Shown here in pieces: positions 52,502 to 61,118 of a stretch of 64,000 nucleotides of DNA. Below the pieces are notes generated by a model. That model was not told the DNA's origin. It searched no databases and worked only from the letters and a program-made list of their open reading frames with translations. A program made the translations under genes and the position numbers. The DNA comes from Mesorhizobium sangaii. GTDB taxonomy: Bacteria > Pseudomonadota > Alphaproteobacteria > Rhizobiales > Rhizobiaceae. Numbering within the stretch: the first letter of the stretch is position 1; each line of letters starts with the position of its first letter. The stretch is taken from the NCBI RefSeq assembly GCF_014207355.1, contig NZ_JACHEF010000002.1, positions 1,170,195-1,234,194 on the forward strand, given 5' to 3'.

Positions 52502-53833
52502 TTACATCTTGCCGTCGTCCTGGAAGACTTGCGTCCAGTCCTTGACCAGGCCGTCGAGGGCATCCTTGGCCGAACCTTGGCCGGCGACGACATAATCATG
52601 GAAGCGCTTCTGCGACGCCTGCAGCAGCGGTGCGTAGCTCGGCTCCGCCCAGAAGTCCTTCACGATGGCCATCGAGTCCAGGAAGGTCTGCGCATAGGGC
52701 TGGCTGGCCGGGAACTTCGGGTCCTTGACCACCGCGTTGAGGCAGGAGTAGCCGCCGAGTGACCACCACTTGGCCTGCACGTCCTTGTTGGCGAACCACT
52801 TGATGTATTTCAGCGCCGATTCCTGCTTGTCGGAATAGGACACCACCGAGATACCCTGGCCGCCGAGTTGGGCGAACTGGTCGCCGTCAGGCCCCTTTGG
52901 ATTGACGAAGTAACCGATCTTGTCGCCACCGACATTTTCGTCCTTCTGCAGGCCCGGCCATGTGAAGGCAAAGTTCATGTGCATCGCTACCTGGCCGGAT
53001 TTGAAGGCATCGACGCCTTCGCCCATGTAGCTGTTCGAGGCGCCCGGAGGGGTGCAGCAATCATAGAGCGCCTTGTAGAACTCCAACCCCTTCACCGACT
53101 TGTCGGAATTGACGAAGCCTTCCATCTCGTAGGGCTTCTTCGGGTTCTCGTACTGGAAGCCGTAGCTGTAGAGCACGTCCATGGCGCCCATGGTGATGCC
53201 TTCCGAGCCGCGCTCGGTATAGATCGAGGCGCCATAGACGGTCTTGCCGTCGATCTGCCGCTTCTGGAAGAATTCGGCGATCTGCTTCAACTGGTCGAAG
53301 GTGGTCGGCGGGCCGAGATCCCAGCCGTACTTCTCCTTGAATTCCTTCTGCAGCTCCGGCTTGGAGAACCAGTCCTTTCGGTAGGTCCAGCCGACGACGT
53401 CGCCCATGGCTGGCAGCGCCCAGTAGTTCGGCGTGTTCTTCGGCCATTCCGAATAGCCGACGACGGTTGCCGGGACGAAATCGTCCATGCTGATCTTCTC
53501 CTTGTCGAAGAAGTCGTTCAGCTTGACGTAGTGGCCGTTCTCGGCGGCGCCGCCGATCCACTGGCTGTCGCCGATGATCAGGTCGCACAGCTTGCCGTGC
53601 GAGTTCAGCTCGTTGAGGAAACGGTCGGCATAGTTGGTCCACGGCACGAACTCGAATTTCATGCCGATGCCGGTTTCCTTGGTAAAATCCTTGGACAGTT
53701 CGACAAGTGCGTTCGCCGGGTCCCAGGCGGCCCAGCACAGCGTCAGGTCTTCAGCGTGCGCGACATTCGAGACGGCTGTCGACGCTGTAATCGCCGAGGC
53801 CAGTCCCAACGCCAGTTTCAAGCTCGATTTCAT
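52502..53833 (-). CDS. ABC importer periplasmic binding protein (family 1)
   Basis: A 443-residue extracellular solute-binding protein with a signal peptide (MKSSLKLALGLASAITA, cut near VAHAE). The mature protein starts LTLCWAAWDPANALVELSK and has several Trp/Tyr residues suited to polyol or sugar binding. Four Cys may form disulfides. It is the first gene of the operon, with GGGAGGAAGG before the ATG. From the kinases downstream the ligand is likely glycerol, dihydroxyacetone or a C4 polyol; the sequence alone does not say which. Confidence 0.88.
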   Translation of the reverse strand: MKSSLKLALGLASAITASTAVSNVAHAEDLTLCWAAWDPANALVELSKDFTKETGIGMKFEFVPWTNYADRFLNELNSHGKLCDLIIGDSQWIGGAAENGHYVKLNDFFDKEKISMDDFVPATVVGYSEWPKNTPNYWALPAMGDVVGWTYRKDWFSKPELQKEFKEKYGWDLGPPTTFDQLKQIAEFFQKRQIDGKTVYGASIYTERGSEGITMGAMDVLYSYGFQYENPKKPYEMEGFVNSDKSVKGLEFYKALYDCCTPPGASNSYMGEGVDAFKSGQVAMHMNFAFTWPGLQKDENVGGDKIGYFVNPKGPDGDQFAQLGGQGISVVSYSDKQESALKYIKWFANKDVQAKWWSLGGYSCLNAVVKDPKFPASQPYAQTFLDSMAIVKDFWAEPSYAPLLQASQKRFHDYVVAGQGSAKDALDGLVKDWTQVFQDDGKM

Positions 53834-53934
53834 GCCTTCCTCCCATTTGCGAAACGCGTCCGGATGACGGTTTCAAGAGCTCCAAACCCCTCTCCTCAGG
53901 GGCCCAAACATGGCGGCGCGGCAGCGTCGCAGAT

Positions 53935-53972
53935 GTTTAGTAATTTGTTTAGTGATGCAATTTTTACTAAAC
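53935..53972. promoter_or_regulatory. TTTAGT repeat operator upstream of the ABC/dha operon
   Basis: GTTTAGT occurs at 53934-53940 and 53947-53953 as a direct repeat, and its complement ACTAAAC at 53966-53972, so the second and third copies make the palindrome GTTTAGT-N12-ACTAAAC. It lies about 100 bases before the binding-protein start on the minus strand, in a locally AT-rich stretch. It is probably an operator for an unlinked repressor. Confidence 0.55.
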
Positions 53973-54109
53973 AACGCAAGCGAATTCGTTGCTGCGCCGC
54001 AGCATGCTCGCGGCGATGCCTGAAAACATTGGGAAAAGCATGGATCGCGGATCGGATGGTTGAGGCCGTGCAGGCCGGGCCTGGCCAGGCCCGAAGGTCG
54101 TCTCGGCGC

Positions 54110-54799
54110 TCAGTCGATCCGTTTGGTGCTCACCACGACCGGCCGGATCGCCGGTGCCGGCGGCAGCAGCGCGCGGATGTCGGCGAAGGGAAACACAGGC
54201 TCGAAGCGGAAGGCTTCGGCCAATGAACCCAGCGCGCCGTTGCACTGGCCTGAACGAAAAAGGTTCTGCGTTCGCGCGCCGTCGACGAAGCGCTCGGGAT
54301 CCTGCGACTGATGCATGCGGATCGCGTTGGCCTTGATGTCGGCATGCGCGGAAATATCGACATAGTGCGTCGGCGAAAAACCGGTGCCGCCGAGCGTGTC
54401 GGCATGCAGCACCGGCACCGCGAACGAAGCCGCGATGCGCACGCCGTCCGACAGTGCGCGGTGGTCGCCGTGATAGTCGTTCGGCGCATGGGTGATCGCC
54501 AGGTCCGGGCCGACCTCGCCGATCAGGGCCTTCAGCGCTGCGATCAGCGCCGCATCGGCCACCAGCGCGCCATCCGGGAAGTCGAGAAAGCGCGGCGCAG
54601 CACCAAGCAGGCTTGCCGCTTGGCTCGCCTCCTTGCGCCGCGCCCGGGCAAGCGCGCCGGGATCGCCCTTGCCGCCCTTGGCCCCATCCGTGGCTATGGC
54701 AAAAGTGAGTTCTGCGCCTTGCGCGGCATAGGCGGCCATCGTACCGAACATGAAGATCTCGATGTCGTCCGGATGCGCACCGAGCGCCAATATCTTCAA
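54110..54799 (-). CDS. LmbE/PIG-L family deacetylase
   Basis: A 229-residue zinc-dependent deacetylase-like protein. The zinc motif AHPDDIEI lies at residues ~8-15 and the second metal site THAPNDYHGDHR near residue 103. Family members remove N-acetyl groups from sugar-containing substrates such as GlcNAc-inositol, or act on bacillithiol/mycothiol-type conjugates. Substrate unknown here. It is divergent from the EamA transporter gene (28 bases between the starts) and lies upstream of the ABC operon on the same strand, so a linked role in sugar metabolism is possible. Confidence 0.85.
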   Translation of the reverse strand: MKILALGAHPDDIEIFMFGTMAAYAAQGAELTFAIATDGAKGGKGDPGALARARRKEASQAASLLGAAPRFLDFPDGALVADAALIAALKALIGEVGPDLAITHAPNDYHGDHRALSDGVRIAASFAVPVLHADTLGGTGFSPTHYVDISAHADIKANAIRMHQSQDPERFVDGARTQNLFRSGQCNGALGSLAEAFRFEPVFPFADIRALLPPAPAIRPVVVSTKRID

Positions 54800-54827
54800 G
54801 CCACTCTCTCCTCGGAAATCAAAAAAC

Positions 54828-55718
54828 GTGACGAACGGAATCCTGCTCGCCCTGATCGCCTATGCAAGCTATTCGGGCAGCGATGCCGTTGTCAAAAGCC
54901 TCGGCGGCCAGTTCACGGTCTTCGAGATCGGATTTTTCACGACGCTGTTTGCCGGCTTCTTTCTCTTCTTCACCCGGCCGGTGGGCGAGCGCTGGCGTGA
55001 TTTCTGGCGCACCAGCCGGCCCTGGGCGGTGCAGGCGCGCGCCTGGGCGGGCATCGCGTCCGGCGTGCTCAGCGTCTACGCCTTCACCACCATTCCGCTG
55101 GCGGAAGTCTATGCGCTGGTCTTTCTGGCGCCGCTCTGCGTCACCATCCTCTCCACCGTCGTCCTCAAGGAGAAGGTCGGTCCATGGCGATGGCTGGCGG
55201 TGGTCGCCGGTTTTGCCGGTGTCATGCTGGTGGTGCGACCAGGGTTTCGCGAGCTCAATCTCGGCCACCTTGCCGCCTTCGGCGTTGCCTTCCTCGCCGC
55301 CGCCAGCGTCATCCTGATGCGCTCGCTGGCACAGCAGGAAAAGCGCACGACCATGCTGGGTGTCCTGGTTGGCTACGGCCTGTTGTTCAATGGCGTTGGG
55401 GCCGCCGCCACCTCATTCACCGTTCCGGACGGCAAGCAGTTGGTATGGCTGGTGATGGCGGGTGCCTTCACCGCTTGCGGGCAGCTGCTGCAGCTATTGG
55501 CTGTCAAATATGCGCCCGCCAACCGGATCGCACCGACGCATTATTCGCAAATCGTCTGGGCGGTGATCCTCGGTGCACTGTTCTTCCAGGAATACCCCGA
55601 CTGGCTGTCGCTGGTCGGCCTCGCGGTCGTCGGCGGTTCCGGCCTGCTGACCATGGTTCGCGAGGAAGCGCGGCTCGGCACGGTGCGCTGGAACCCGTTT
55701 TCCTGCACCCGGCTTTGA
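54828..55718 (+). CDS. EamA/DMT-family transporter
   Basis: A 296-residue membrane protein with ten hydrophobic helices in two EamA halves. The second-half motif THYSQIVWAVILGALFFQEYPD lies near residue 238 and the first-half LVFLAPLCVTILSTVVLKEKVG near residue 92. GTG 54828 follows GGAAA. Such proteins usually export metabolites; the substrate is unknown. It is divergent from the LmbE-like gene and is followed after 47 bases by hrpB. Confidence 0.82.
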   Translation: MTNGILLALIAYASYSGSDAVVKSLGGQFTVFEIGFFTTLFAGFFLFFTRPVGERWRDFWRTSRPWAVQARAWAGIASGVLSVYAFTTIPLAEVYALVFLAPLCVTILSTVVLKEKVGPWRWLAVVAGFAGVMLVVRPGFRELNLGHLAAFGVAFLAAASVILMRSLAQQEKRTTMLGVLVGYGLLFNGVGAAATSFTVPDGKQLVWLVMAGAFTACGQLLQLLAVKYAPANRIAPTHYSQIVWAVILGALFFQEYPDWLSLVGLAVVGGSGLLTMVREEARLGTVRWNPFSCTRL

Positions 55719-55765
55719 ACCCGTCCCGGTTGCACGGCGACCGTGACCGCTGATATGCGGACGCG

Positions 55766-58336
55766 ATGACGACAAAACCCTTGCCGGAGCTTCCCGTATC
55801 CGCCGTGCTGCCGGCGCTGAGTGAAGCGCTTGGCCATGGCAACAGCGCCGTGCTGGTGGCGCCCCCCGGCGCCGGCAAGACGACGCTGGTGCCGCTGGCG
55901 CTGCTCGATGCGCCCTGGCTGGGGACCGGCAAGATCGTTCTGCTCGAACCGCGCCGGCTTGCCGCCCGCGCCGCCGCCCGCCGCATGGCCGAATTGCTCG
56001 GCGAGGAGCCCGGCGCCACCGTCGGCTACGCCATGCGCATGGAGAACCGCACCTCGGCCAAGACCAGGATATTGGTCGTCACTGAAGGCGTGCTGGCGCG
56101 CATGATCCTCGACGATCCCGAACTGCCCGGCGTCTCGGCGGTGATCTTCGACGAATTCCACGAGCGTTCGCTCGACGGCGATTTCGGCCTGGCACTGGCG
56201 CTCGACGTGCAAGGCGCGCTGCGGCCGGATCTGCGGTTGCTGGTGATGTCGGCGACGCTCGACGGCGCCCGCGTCGCGAAACTGCTGTCGGGCGCGCCGG
56301 TGATCGAGAGCGAGGGCCGCGCCTTCCCAGTCGATATCCGCTATGACGAGCGTCCGGCCGGCACCACCGTCGAGGACGCCATTGCCAAGGCGATACGCTC
56401 AGCGCTTGCCGACGAGAGCGGCAGCGTGCTGGCCTTCCTGCCCGGCCAGCGCGAGATCGAGCGCACTGCCGAGCGGCTGGCCGGCAAGGTCGGCGCCGAC
56501 ACCGATATCGTGCCGCTCTACGGCATGCTCGACGGCAAGGCGCAGGACGCGGCGATCAAGCCGGCTCCTGCCGGCCGCCGCAAGGTGGTGCTGGCCACTT
56601 CCATCGCCGAGACTTCCATCACCATCGACGGCGTGCGCGTCGTCATCGATTCCGGCCTGTCGCGACTACCACGCTACGAGCCGGCCAGCGGCCTCACCCG
56701 GCTGGAAACCGTGCGTGTCAGCAAGGCGTCCGCTGACCAGCGCGCCGGCCGTGCCGGGCGCACGCAGCCGGGCGTCGCCATGCGGCTGTGGCGGGCCGAG
56801 CAGACGGCGGCGCTCCCCGCCTTCACGCCACCGGAAATCCTCGAAGCCGACCTGTCCGGCCTGCTGCTCGACTGCGCCGCCTTCGGCGTCGCCGATCCCA
56901 TGAGCCTCGCCTTCCTCGATCCGCCGCCCGCTCCGGCGCTCAACGAGGCAAGGCTGCTGTTGCGCGCGCTGGATGCCGTCGACGAGGCCGGGCGCCTGAC
57001 GGAGGCGGGTGTCTCGATGCGCAAGCTCGCTCTGCCGGTTCGGCTGGCGCATATGGTCGCCGAGGCAGCCAGGAGCGGCCATGCCAACGAGGCGGCCATG
57101 CTTGCCGTGCTGCTGACGGAACGTGGGCTTGGCGGCGACGGTGCCGATCTGGAGCGACGGCTGATGCGCTTTCGCTCCGAGCGATCGCCGCGCGCCACGG
57201 CCGCGCTCCAGCTTGCCGAACGGCTGGCGAGACAGGCGTCTTCACCCTCCCCCTTTTGGGGAGGGTCGATCCGCGAAGCGGAGCGGGGTGGGCCGAGCGC
57301 GGCACCCCCACCCCGTCTCCCTCGCCTTGCTGCGCAAGGCTCGCTCGCCGACCCTCCCCACAAGGGGGAGGGTGGTGCCGGCGCGCTTCTGATCCACGCC
57401 TGGCCCGATCGCGTCGCCAAGGCGCGCGGCGAGCGCGGCCGTTTCGTGCTGGCCAACGGTTCCGGCGCCATGCTCGACGCTGCCGACCCGCTGGCCGGCG
57501 AGCCGTTTCTGGTCGTCGCCGACCTGCAGGGCAAGGCACAGAATGCACGCATCACGGCGGCGGCGGCAATCGGCGAGGACGACGTCCGCGCAGCACTTGC
57601 CGACAGGATCGAAACAGGCAGGCAAACGAGCTTCGACCGCGACAAGCGCGCCGTGCGTGTGCGCGAGACCGTGCGCCTTGGCGCCATCACGCTTTCCGAG
57701 CGCATGCTGCCGCCGCCAACCGGCGCTGCTGCCGATCGCGCCATTCTCGACGCATTGCGGGAGCATGGGCTGTCGCTGCTAACCTGGGGCAAGGAGGCGC
57801 AAACGCTGCGCCAGCGACTCACCTGGTTGCATCGCGGCCTCGGAGCGCCGTGGCCGGACATGGCGGATGCCCCCCTCATCGAGCGCCTTGACGACTGGCT
57901 GCTGCCGTTCCTGTCCGGCGCGGCCTCCTTTGCGGCCATCGATCCGGGCGTGGTTTCGGCCGGGCTGGCGACACTCGTGCCGCACGACTTGCAGCGCAGG
58001 ATCGACACGCTGGCGCCGACCCACTTCGACGCCCCGTCGGGCAGCCATGTGCCGATCCGCTATGACGGCGAATGGCCGGTGCTGGCGGTGCGCGTGCAGG
58101 AACTGTTCGGCCTCGACCGTCATCCTGCCATCGCCAATGGCACGGTACCGCTGACGCTCGAACTCCTGTCGCCGGCGCACCGGCCGATCCAGACGACGCG
58201 CGACCTGCCCGGCTTCTGGCGCGGCTCCTGGGCCGATGTGCGTGCGGACATGCGCGGCCGCTATCCCAAGCATGTCTGGCCGGAAAATCCGCTGCTCGCA
58301 GCCGCCACGGCCCGCGCCAAGCCGCGCGGGACGTAG
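55766..58336 (+). CDS. hrpB: HrpB-type ATP-dependent helicase with an in-frame palindromic insert
   Basis: An 856-residue DEAH-family RNA helicase homologue. Walker A APPGAGKTT is near residue 33, the DEFHERS box near residue 131, SATLDG near 163 and the QRAGRAGRTQPG motif near 325. It has the HrpB-specific C-terminal domain ending in WPENPLLAAAT. Residues ~493-536 are encoded by a GC-rich palindromic repeat (57243-57374) that is exactly 44 codons long and keeps the frame. The insert lies between the helicase-associated region and the C-terminal domain, probably in a surface loop. RNA substrate unknown. Confidence 0.88.
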   Translation: MTTKPLPELPVSAVLPALSEALGHGNSAVLVAPPGAGKTTLVPLALLDAPWLGTGKIVLLEPRRLAARAAARRMAELLGEEPGATVGYAMRMENRTSAKTRILVVTEGVLARMILDDPELPGVSAVIFDEFHERSLDGDFGLALALDVQGALRPDLRLLVMSATLDGARVAKLLSGAPVIESEGRAFPVDIRYDERPAGTTVEDAIAKAIRSALADESGSVLAFLPGQREIERTAERLAGKVGADTDIVPLYGMLDGKAQDAAIKPAPAGRRKVVLATSIAETSITIDGVRVVIDSGLSRLPRYEPASGLTRLETVRVSKASADQRAGRAGRTQPGVAMRLWRAEQTAALPAFTPPEILEADLSGLLLDCAAFGVADPMSLAFLDPPPAPALNEARLLLRALDAVDEAGRLTEAGVSMRKLALPVRLAHMVAEAARSGHANEAAMLAVLLTERGLGGDGADLERRLMRFRSERSPRATAALQLAERLARQASSPSPFWGGSIREAERGGPSAAPPPRLPRLAAQGSLADPPHKGEGGAGALLIHAWPDRVAKARGERGRFVLANGSGAMLDAADPLAGEPFLVVADLQGKAQNARITAAAAIGEDDVRAALADRIETGRQTSFDRDKRAVRVRETVRLGAITLSERMLPPPTGAAADRAILDALREHGLSLLTWGKEAQTLRQRLTWLHRGLGAPWPDMADAPLIERLDDWLLPFLSGAASFAAIDPGVVSAGLATLVPHDLQRRIDTLAPTHFDAPSGSHVPIRYDGEWPVLAVRVQELFGLDRHPAIANGTVPLTLELLSPAHRPIQTTRDLPGFWRGSWADVRADMRGRYPKHVWPENPLLAAATARAKPRGT
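57243..57374. repeat. Palindromic repeat inserted in frame within hrpB
   Basis: The outer arms of 26 bases (57243-57268 and 57349-57374) match in 25 of 26 positions as inverted repeats. The 132-base length is a multiple of three and has no stop codon in the hrpB frame. Its ends (CACCCTCCCCCTT and AAGGGGGAGGGTG) are typical of rhizobial intergenic palindromes. Confidence 0.85.
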
Positions 58337-58414
58337 GTCCTCGACGCAGCACTTTTGATGAATCGCTTGCGGCGACGGACTGCATGCCTTGGCGATTGGC
58401 GCAAACGCCCATCG

Positions 58415-58600
58415 CTTCGTCATCCACGGGCGGAGCAAGGAGCGCAGCGACGCAGCGCAGACCCGAGGATCCATGCCGGAACGTTCGAGCTCTGCCGCGG
58501 TGCAGAATTCTGCCCCGCTACACCCTCCGGCCAAGATCCCGGCATGGATCCTCGGGTCTCCGCGTCCGCTTCGCTCCCGCTCCGCCCGTGGATGACGAAG
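58415..58600. repeat. Large inverted-repeat element
   Basis: Arms of about 62-65 bases (58415-58479 and 58539-58600) begin CTTCGTCATCCACGGGCGGA and end TCCGCCCGTGGATGACGAAG, with a ~59-base centre. It accounts for most of the 409-base gap between hrpB and actS. The rest of the gap shows no gene. It resembles non-coding dispersed elements of Mesorhizobium-like genomes. Confidence 0.75.
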
Positions 58601-58745
58601 TTGAGAAGCTTCGGGCAATCCCGAATGCTTATGACGGTCCACTGAAACGAACCATGAAATCTCGGCGGTCAACAGGCCTCCAACCCGCGAGTGCCTTGAT
58701 GCAGCGCTACTAGCGTTCACCGGCCAGCGGCTGTAATCCATCACC

Positions 58746-60071
58746 ATGATCAACGTTTTTCGTTCGCCCGATTTCCAGCAGAGCCAGAGGCTGCGCCTCA
58801 ACACGCTGATCAGGCTGCGCTGGCTTGCCATCGTCGGTCAGAGCGTGACGGTGCTCGCCGTCGCCTATGGCCTGAAGTTTCCGCTACCGGTCAGCCTCTG
58901 CTTCGCCCTAATTGCCTGTTCGGCCTGGATGAACCTGTTTCTCGCCTTTCGCTTTCCCGCCGCGCATCGCCTCACCCCGCTCGCGGCCTTTGGCATCCTG
59001 ATCTTCGACAGCCTGCAGCTTGCCGGCCTGCTTTACATGACCGGCGGCCTCACCAACCCGTTCTCGCTGCTGATGACCGTACCCGTCGTAATTTCGGCCA
59101 CCTCGCTGCCCCTGCGCCTGACTGCGATCCTCGGCGGACTGGTGATGACGGCGGCCACCTTGCTGGTCTTTGTCCATCTGCCGCTGCCCTGGCATGAAGG
59201 CGCACCGTTGGAGATGCCGTTCATCTATGTCGCCGGTATCTGGATGGCGGTGCTGTCCTCGATCGCCTTCACCGCCATATATGCCTTCCGGGTGGCCGCC
59301 GAAGCGCGGCTTCTCGCCAATGCGCTTGCCGCCACCGAACTGGTGCTGCAGCGCGAGCAGCACCTGTCGGCGCTCGACGGGCTGGCGGCCGCCGCCGCGC
59401 ACGAGCTTGGCACGCCGCTCGCCACCATTACCCTTGTCGTCAAGGAGATGGAAAAGGCGCTTGGCAACGATCCCAAATACGGCGAAGACGTCAGGCTGCT
59501 GCGCTCGCAGAGCGAGCGCTGCCGTGAGATCCTCAAGCGCCTGACCAGCCTGTCGTCCGAGGGCGAGGCGCATCTTTCCCGGCTGCCTTTGACCTCGCTG
59601 GTCGAGGAGGTCACCGCCCCGCATCGCGACTTCGGCATCTCGATCAAGCTTCGGCCTGGCGAGCGCATCGGGCCCGAACCGGTCGGGCGCCGCAATCCGG
59701 GCGTCATCTACGGCCTCGGCAATCTGGTCGAGAACGCCGTCGATTTCGCCCGCAAGAGCGTCACCGTGAGCTGGAGCTGGGACGACACCACTGTGGCCTT
59801 CTCGATCATCGATGACGGGCCGGGCTTTCCGGCCGAGATCATCGACCGTATCGGCGAGCCCTATATGTCGACGCGGCAGGGCACGGAAGCAGGCGGCGGC
59901 CTGGGGCTGGGCCTGTTCATCGCCAAGACGCTGCTCGAACGCTCCGGCGCGACGCTCGATTTCCGCAATTCGAGCGGCCTGGGCGAGGGCGCCGTGGTAC
60001 AGATATCGTGGCCGCGCGGGGTGTTCCTCAACCCGGAAATCACCTCGGCCAGCATGTTCGACACCGCCTGA
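58746..60071 (+). CDS. actS: Redox sensor histidine kinase (ActS/RegB/PrrB)
   Basis: A 441-residue membrane sensor kinase. Six hydrophobic helices fill residues ~25-185, with the conserved quinone-site motif GGLTNPF at about 99-105. The H-box AAAHELGTPLATI places the phosphorylated His near residue 219. Cys259 in SERCREILKRL corresponds to the redox-active cysteine of RegB. The ATPase part has GNLVENAVDFA and DDGPGFP. It signals respiratory redox state to ActR, encoded 85 bases downstream. Confidence 0.93.
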   Translation: MINVFRSPDFQQSQRLRLNTLIRLRWLAIVGQSVTVLAVAYGLKFPLPVSLCFALIACSAWMNLFLAFRFPAAHRLTPLAAFGILIFDSLQLAGLLYMTGGLTNPFSLLMTVPVVISATSLPLRLTAILGGLVMTAATLLVFVHLPLPWHEGAPLEMPFIYVAGIWMAVLSSIAFTAIYAFRVAAEARLLANALAATELVLQREQHLSALDGLAAAAAHELGTPLATITLVVKEMEKALGNDPKYGEDVRLLRSQSERCREILKRLTSLSSEGEAHLSRLPLTSLVEEVTAPHRDFGISIKLRPGERIGPEPVGRRNPGVIYGLGNLVENAVDFARKSVTVSWSWDDTTVAFSIIDDGPGFPAEIIDRIGEPYMSTRQGTEAGGGLGLGLFIAKTLLERSGATLDFRNSSGLGEGAVVQISWPRGVFLNPEITSASMFDTA

Positions 60072-60156
60072 GTGCCTTGCAAGGGCTCGAAGAATTGGAC
60101 AATGAGGCTCAGGAACTATATCTGCGTAAAATTAAGGCAGCAGGAATTTTGAGACC

Positions 60157-60720
60157 ATGACAGGCGACGAAAATATTGGCGCAATGGTTGAAGGCGAGGA
60201 CACCTCGCTGCTCATCGTCGATGACGACAAGCCATTCCTCACCCGACTGGCCCGCGCCATGGAAACCAGGGGCTTCATGGTCGAGACGGCCGAGAGCGTC
60301 GAGGAGGCGGTCGGCAAGGCGCGCGCCAACCCGCCCGCCTATGCCGTGGTCGACATGCGGCTCGGCGACGGCAACGGTCTCGACGTGGTTGCCGCAATCC
60401 GCGAGAAGCGCGACGATTCCCGCACCATCATCCTGACCGGCTACGGCAACATCGCCACCGCGGTGACGGCGGTGAAGCTCGGCGCCGTCGATTACCTCTC
60501 CAAGCCGGCCGACGCCGACGACATCTTCGCCGCACTCACCCGCACGGCCGGCGAGCGTGCGGCACCCCCGGAAAACCCGATGTCGGCCGACCGCGTGCGC
60601 TGGGAGCATATCCAGCGCGTCTATGAAATGTGCGAGCGCAACGTCTCCGAGACAGCGCGCCGGCTCAACATGCATCGCCGCACCTTGCAGCGGATCCTGG
60701 CCAAGCGCGCGCCGCGCTGA
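60157..60720 (+). CDS. actR: Redox response regulator (ActR/RegA/PrrA)
   Basis: A 187-residue two-domain regulator. The receiver has LLIVDDDKPF near residue 18 and the phosphorylated Asp near 66 (VVDMRLGDGNG); a proline linker (AAPPENP) follows. The C-terminal Fis-type helix-turn-helix ends NVSETARRLNMHRRTLQRIL. RegA homologues globally control respiration, CO2 and nitrogen fixation and acid tolerance. Its gene follows actS in the standard order. Confidence 0.95.
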   Translation: MTGDENIGAMVEGEDTSLLIVDDDKPFLTRLARAMETRGFMVETAESVEEAVGKARANPPAYAVVDMRLGDGNGLDVVAAIREKRDDSRTIILTGYGNIATAVTAVKLGAVDYLSKPADADDIFAALTRTAGERAAPPENPMSADRVRWEHIQRVYEMCERNVSETARRLNMHRRTLQRILAKRAPR

Positions 60721-60808
60721 GATTGCCGCAATACGCTGGGCAAATGGCTTCGGATCAATAACAGTTTCCACTCGTGATCAGGACCATTAACCTCGGAAGT
60801 CGGCGCCG

Positions 60809-60977
60809 CCCCTCATCGCCCTGCCGGGCACTTCTCCCCGTATAGTGACGGGGAGAAGGGAGTTGGCCGCAACTTTGGCACCCCTTCTTGCGACGCTGGT
60901 GATTGGCGAAATCGCCGATGAGAGCCCCCTCTCCCCGTCACTATACGGGGAGAGGATGCCGGCAGGCAGGTGAGGGG
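60809..60977. repeat. Long palindromic intergenic element
   Basis: Outer CCCCTCATC/GGTGAGGGG ends and strong inner arms (CTCCCCGTATAGTGACGGGGAG and its complement near 60933-60955) form a nested inverted repeat of 169 bases. It fills the centre of the 398-base actR-nhaA gap. No gene is seen in that gap. Confidence 0.75.
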
Positions 60978-61118
60978 CGGAGCCAGCGTTCGGAAATGGG
61001 ATGGGCGAATTCGATCCAAGGCGAATGCAGTTAGACACAGTCCGATGCTTGCCCGGCAGCCGGAGTTTGCGCATCATCGCGAATGACGCCGGCCAATAGG
61101 CGGCATGACGGAGGCGAC

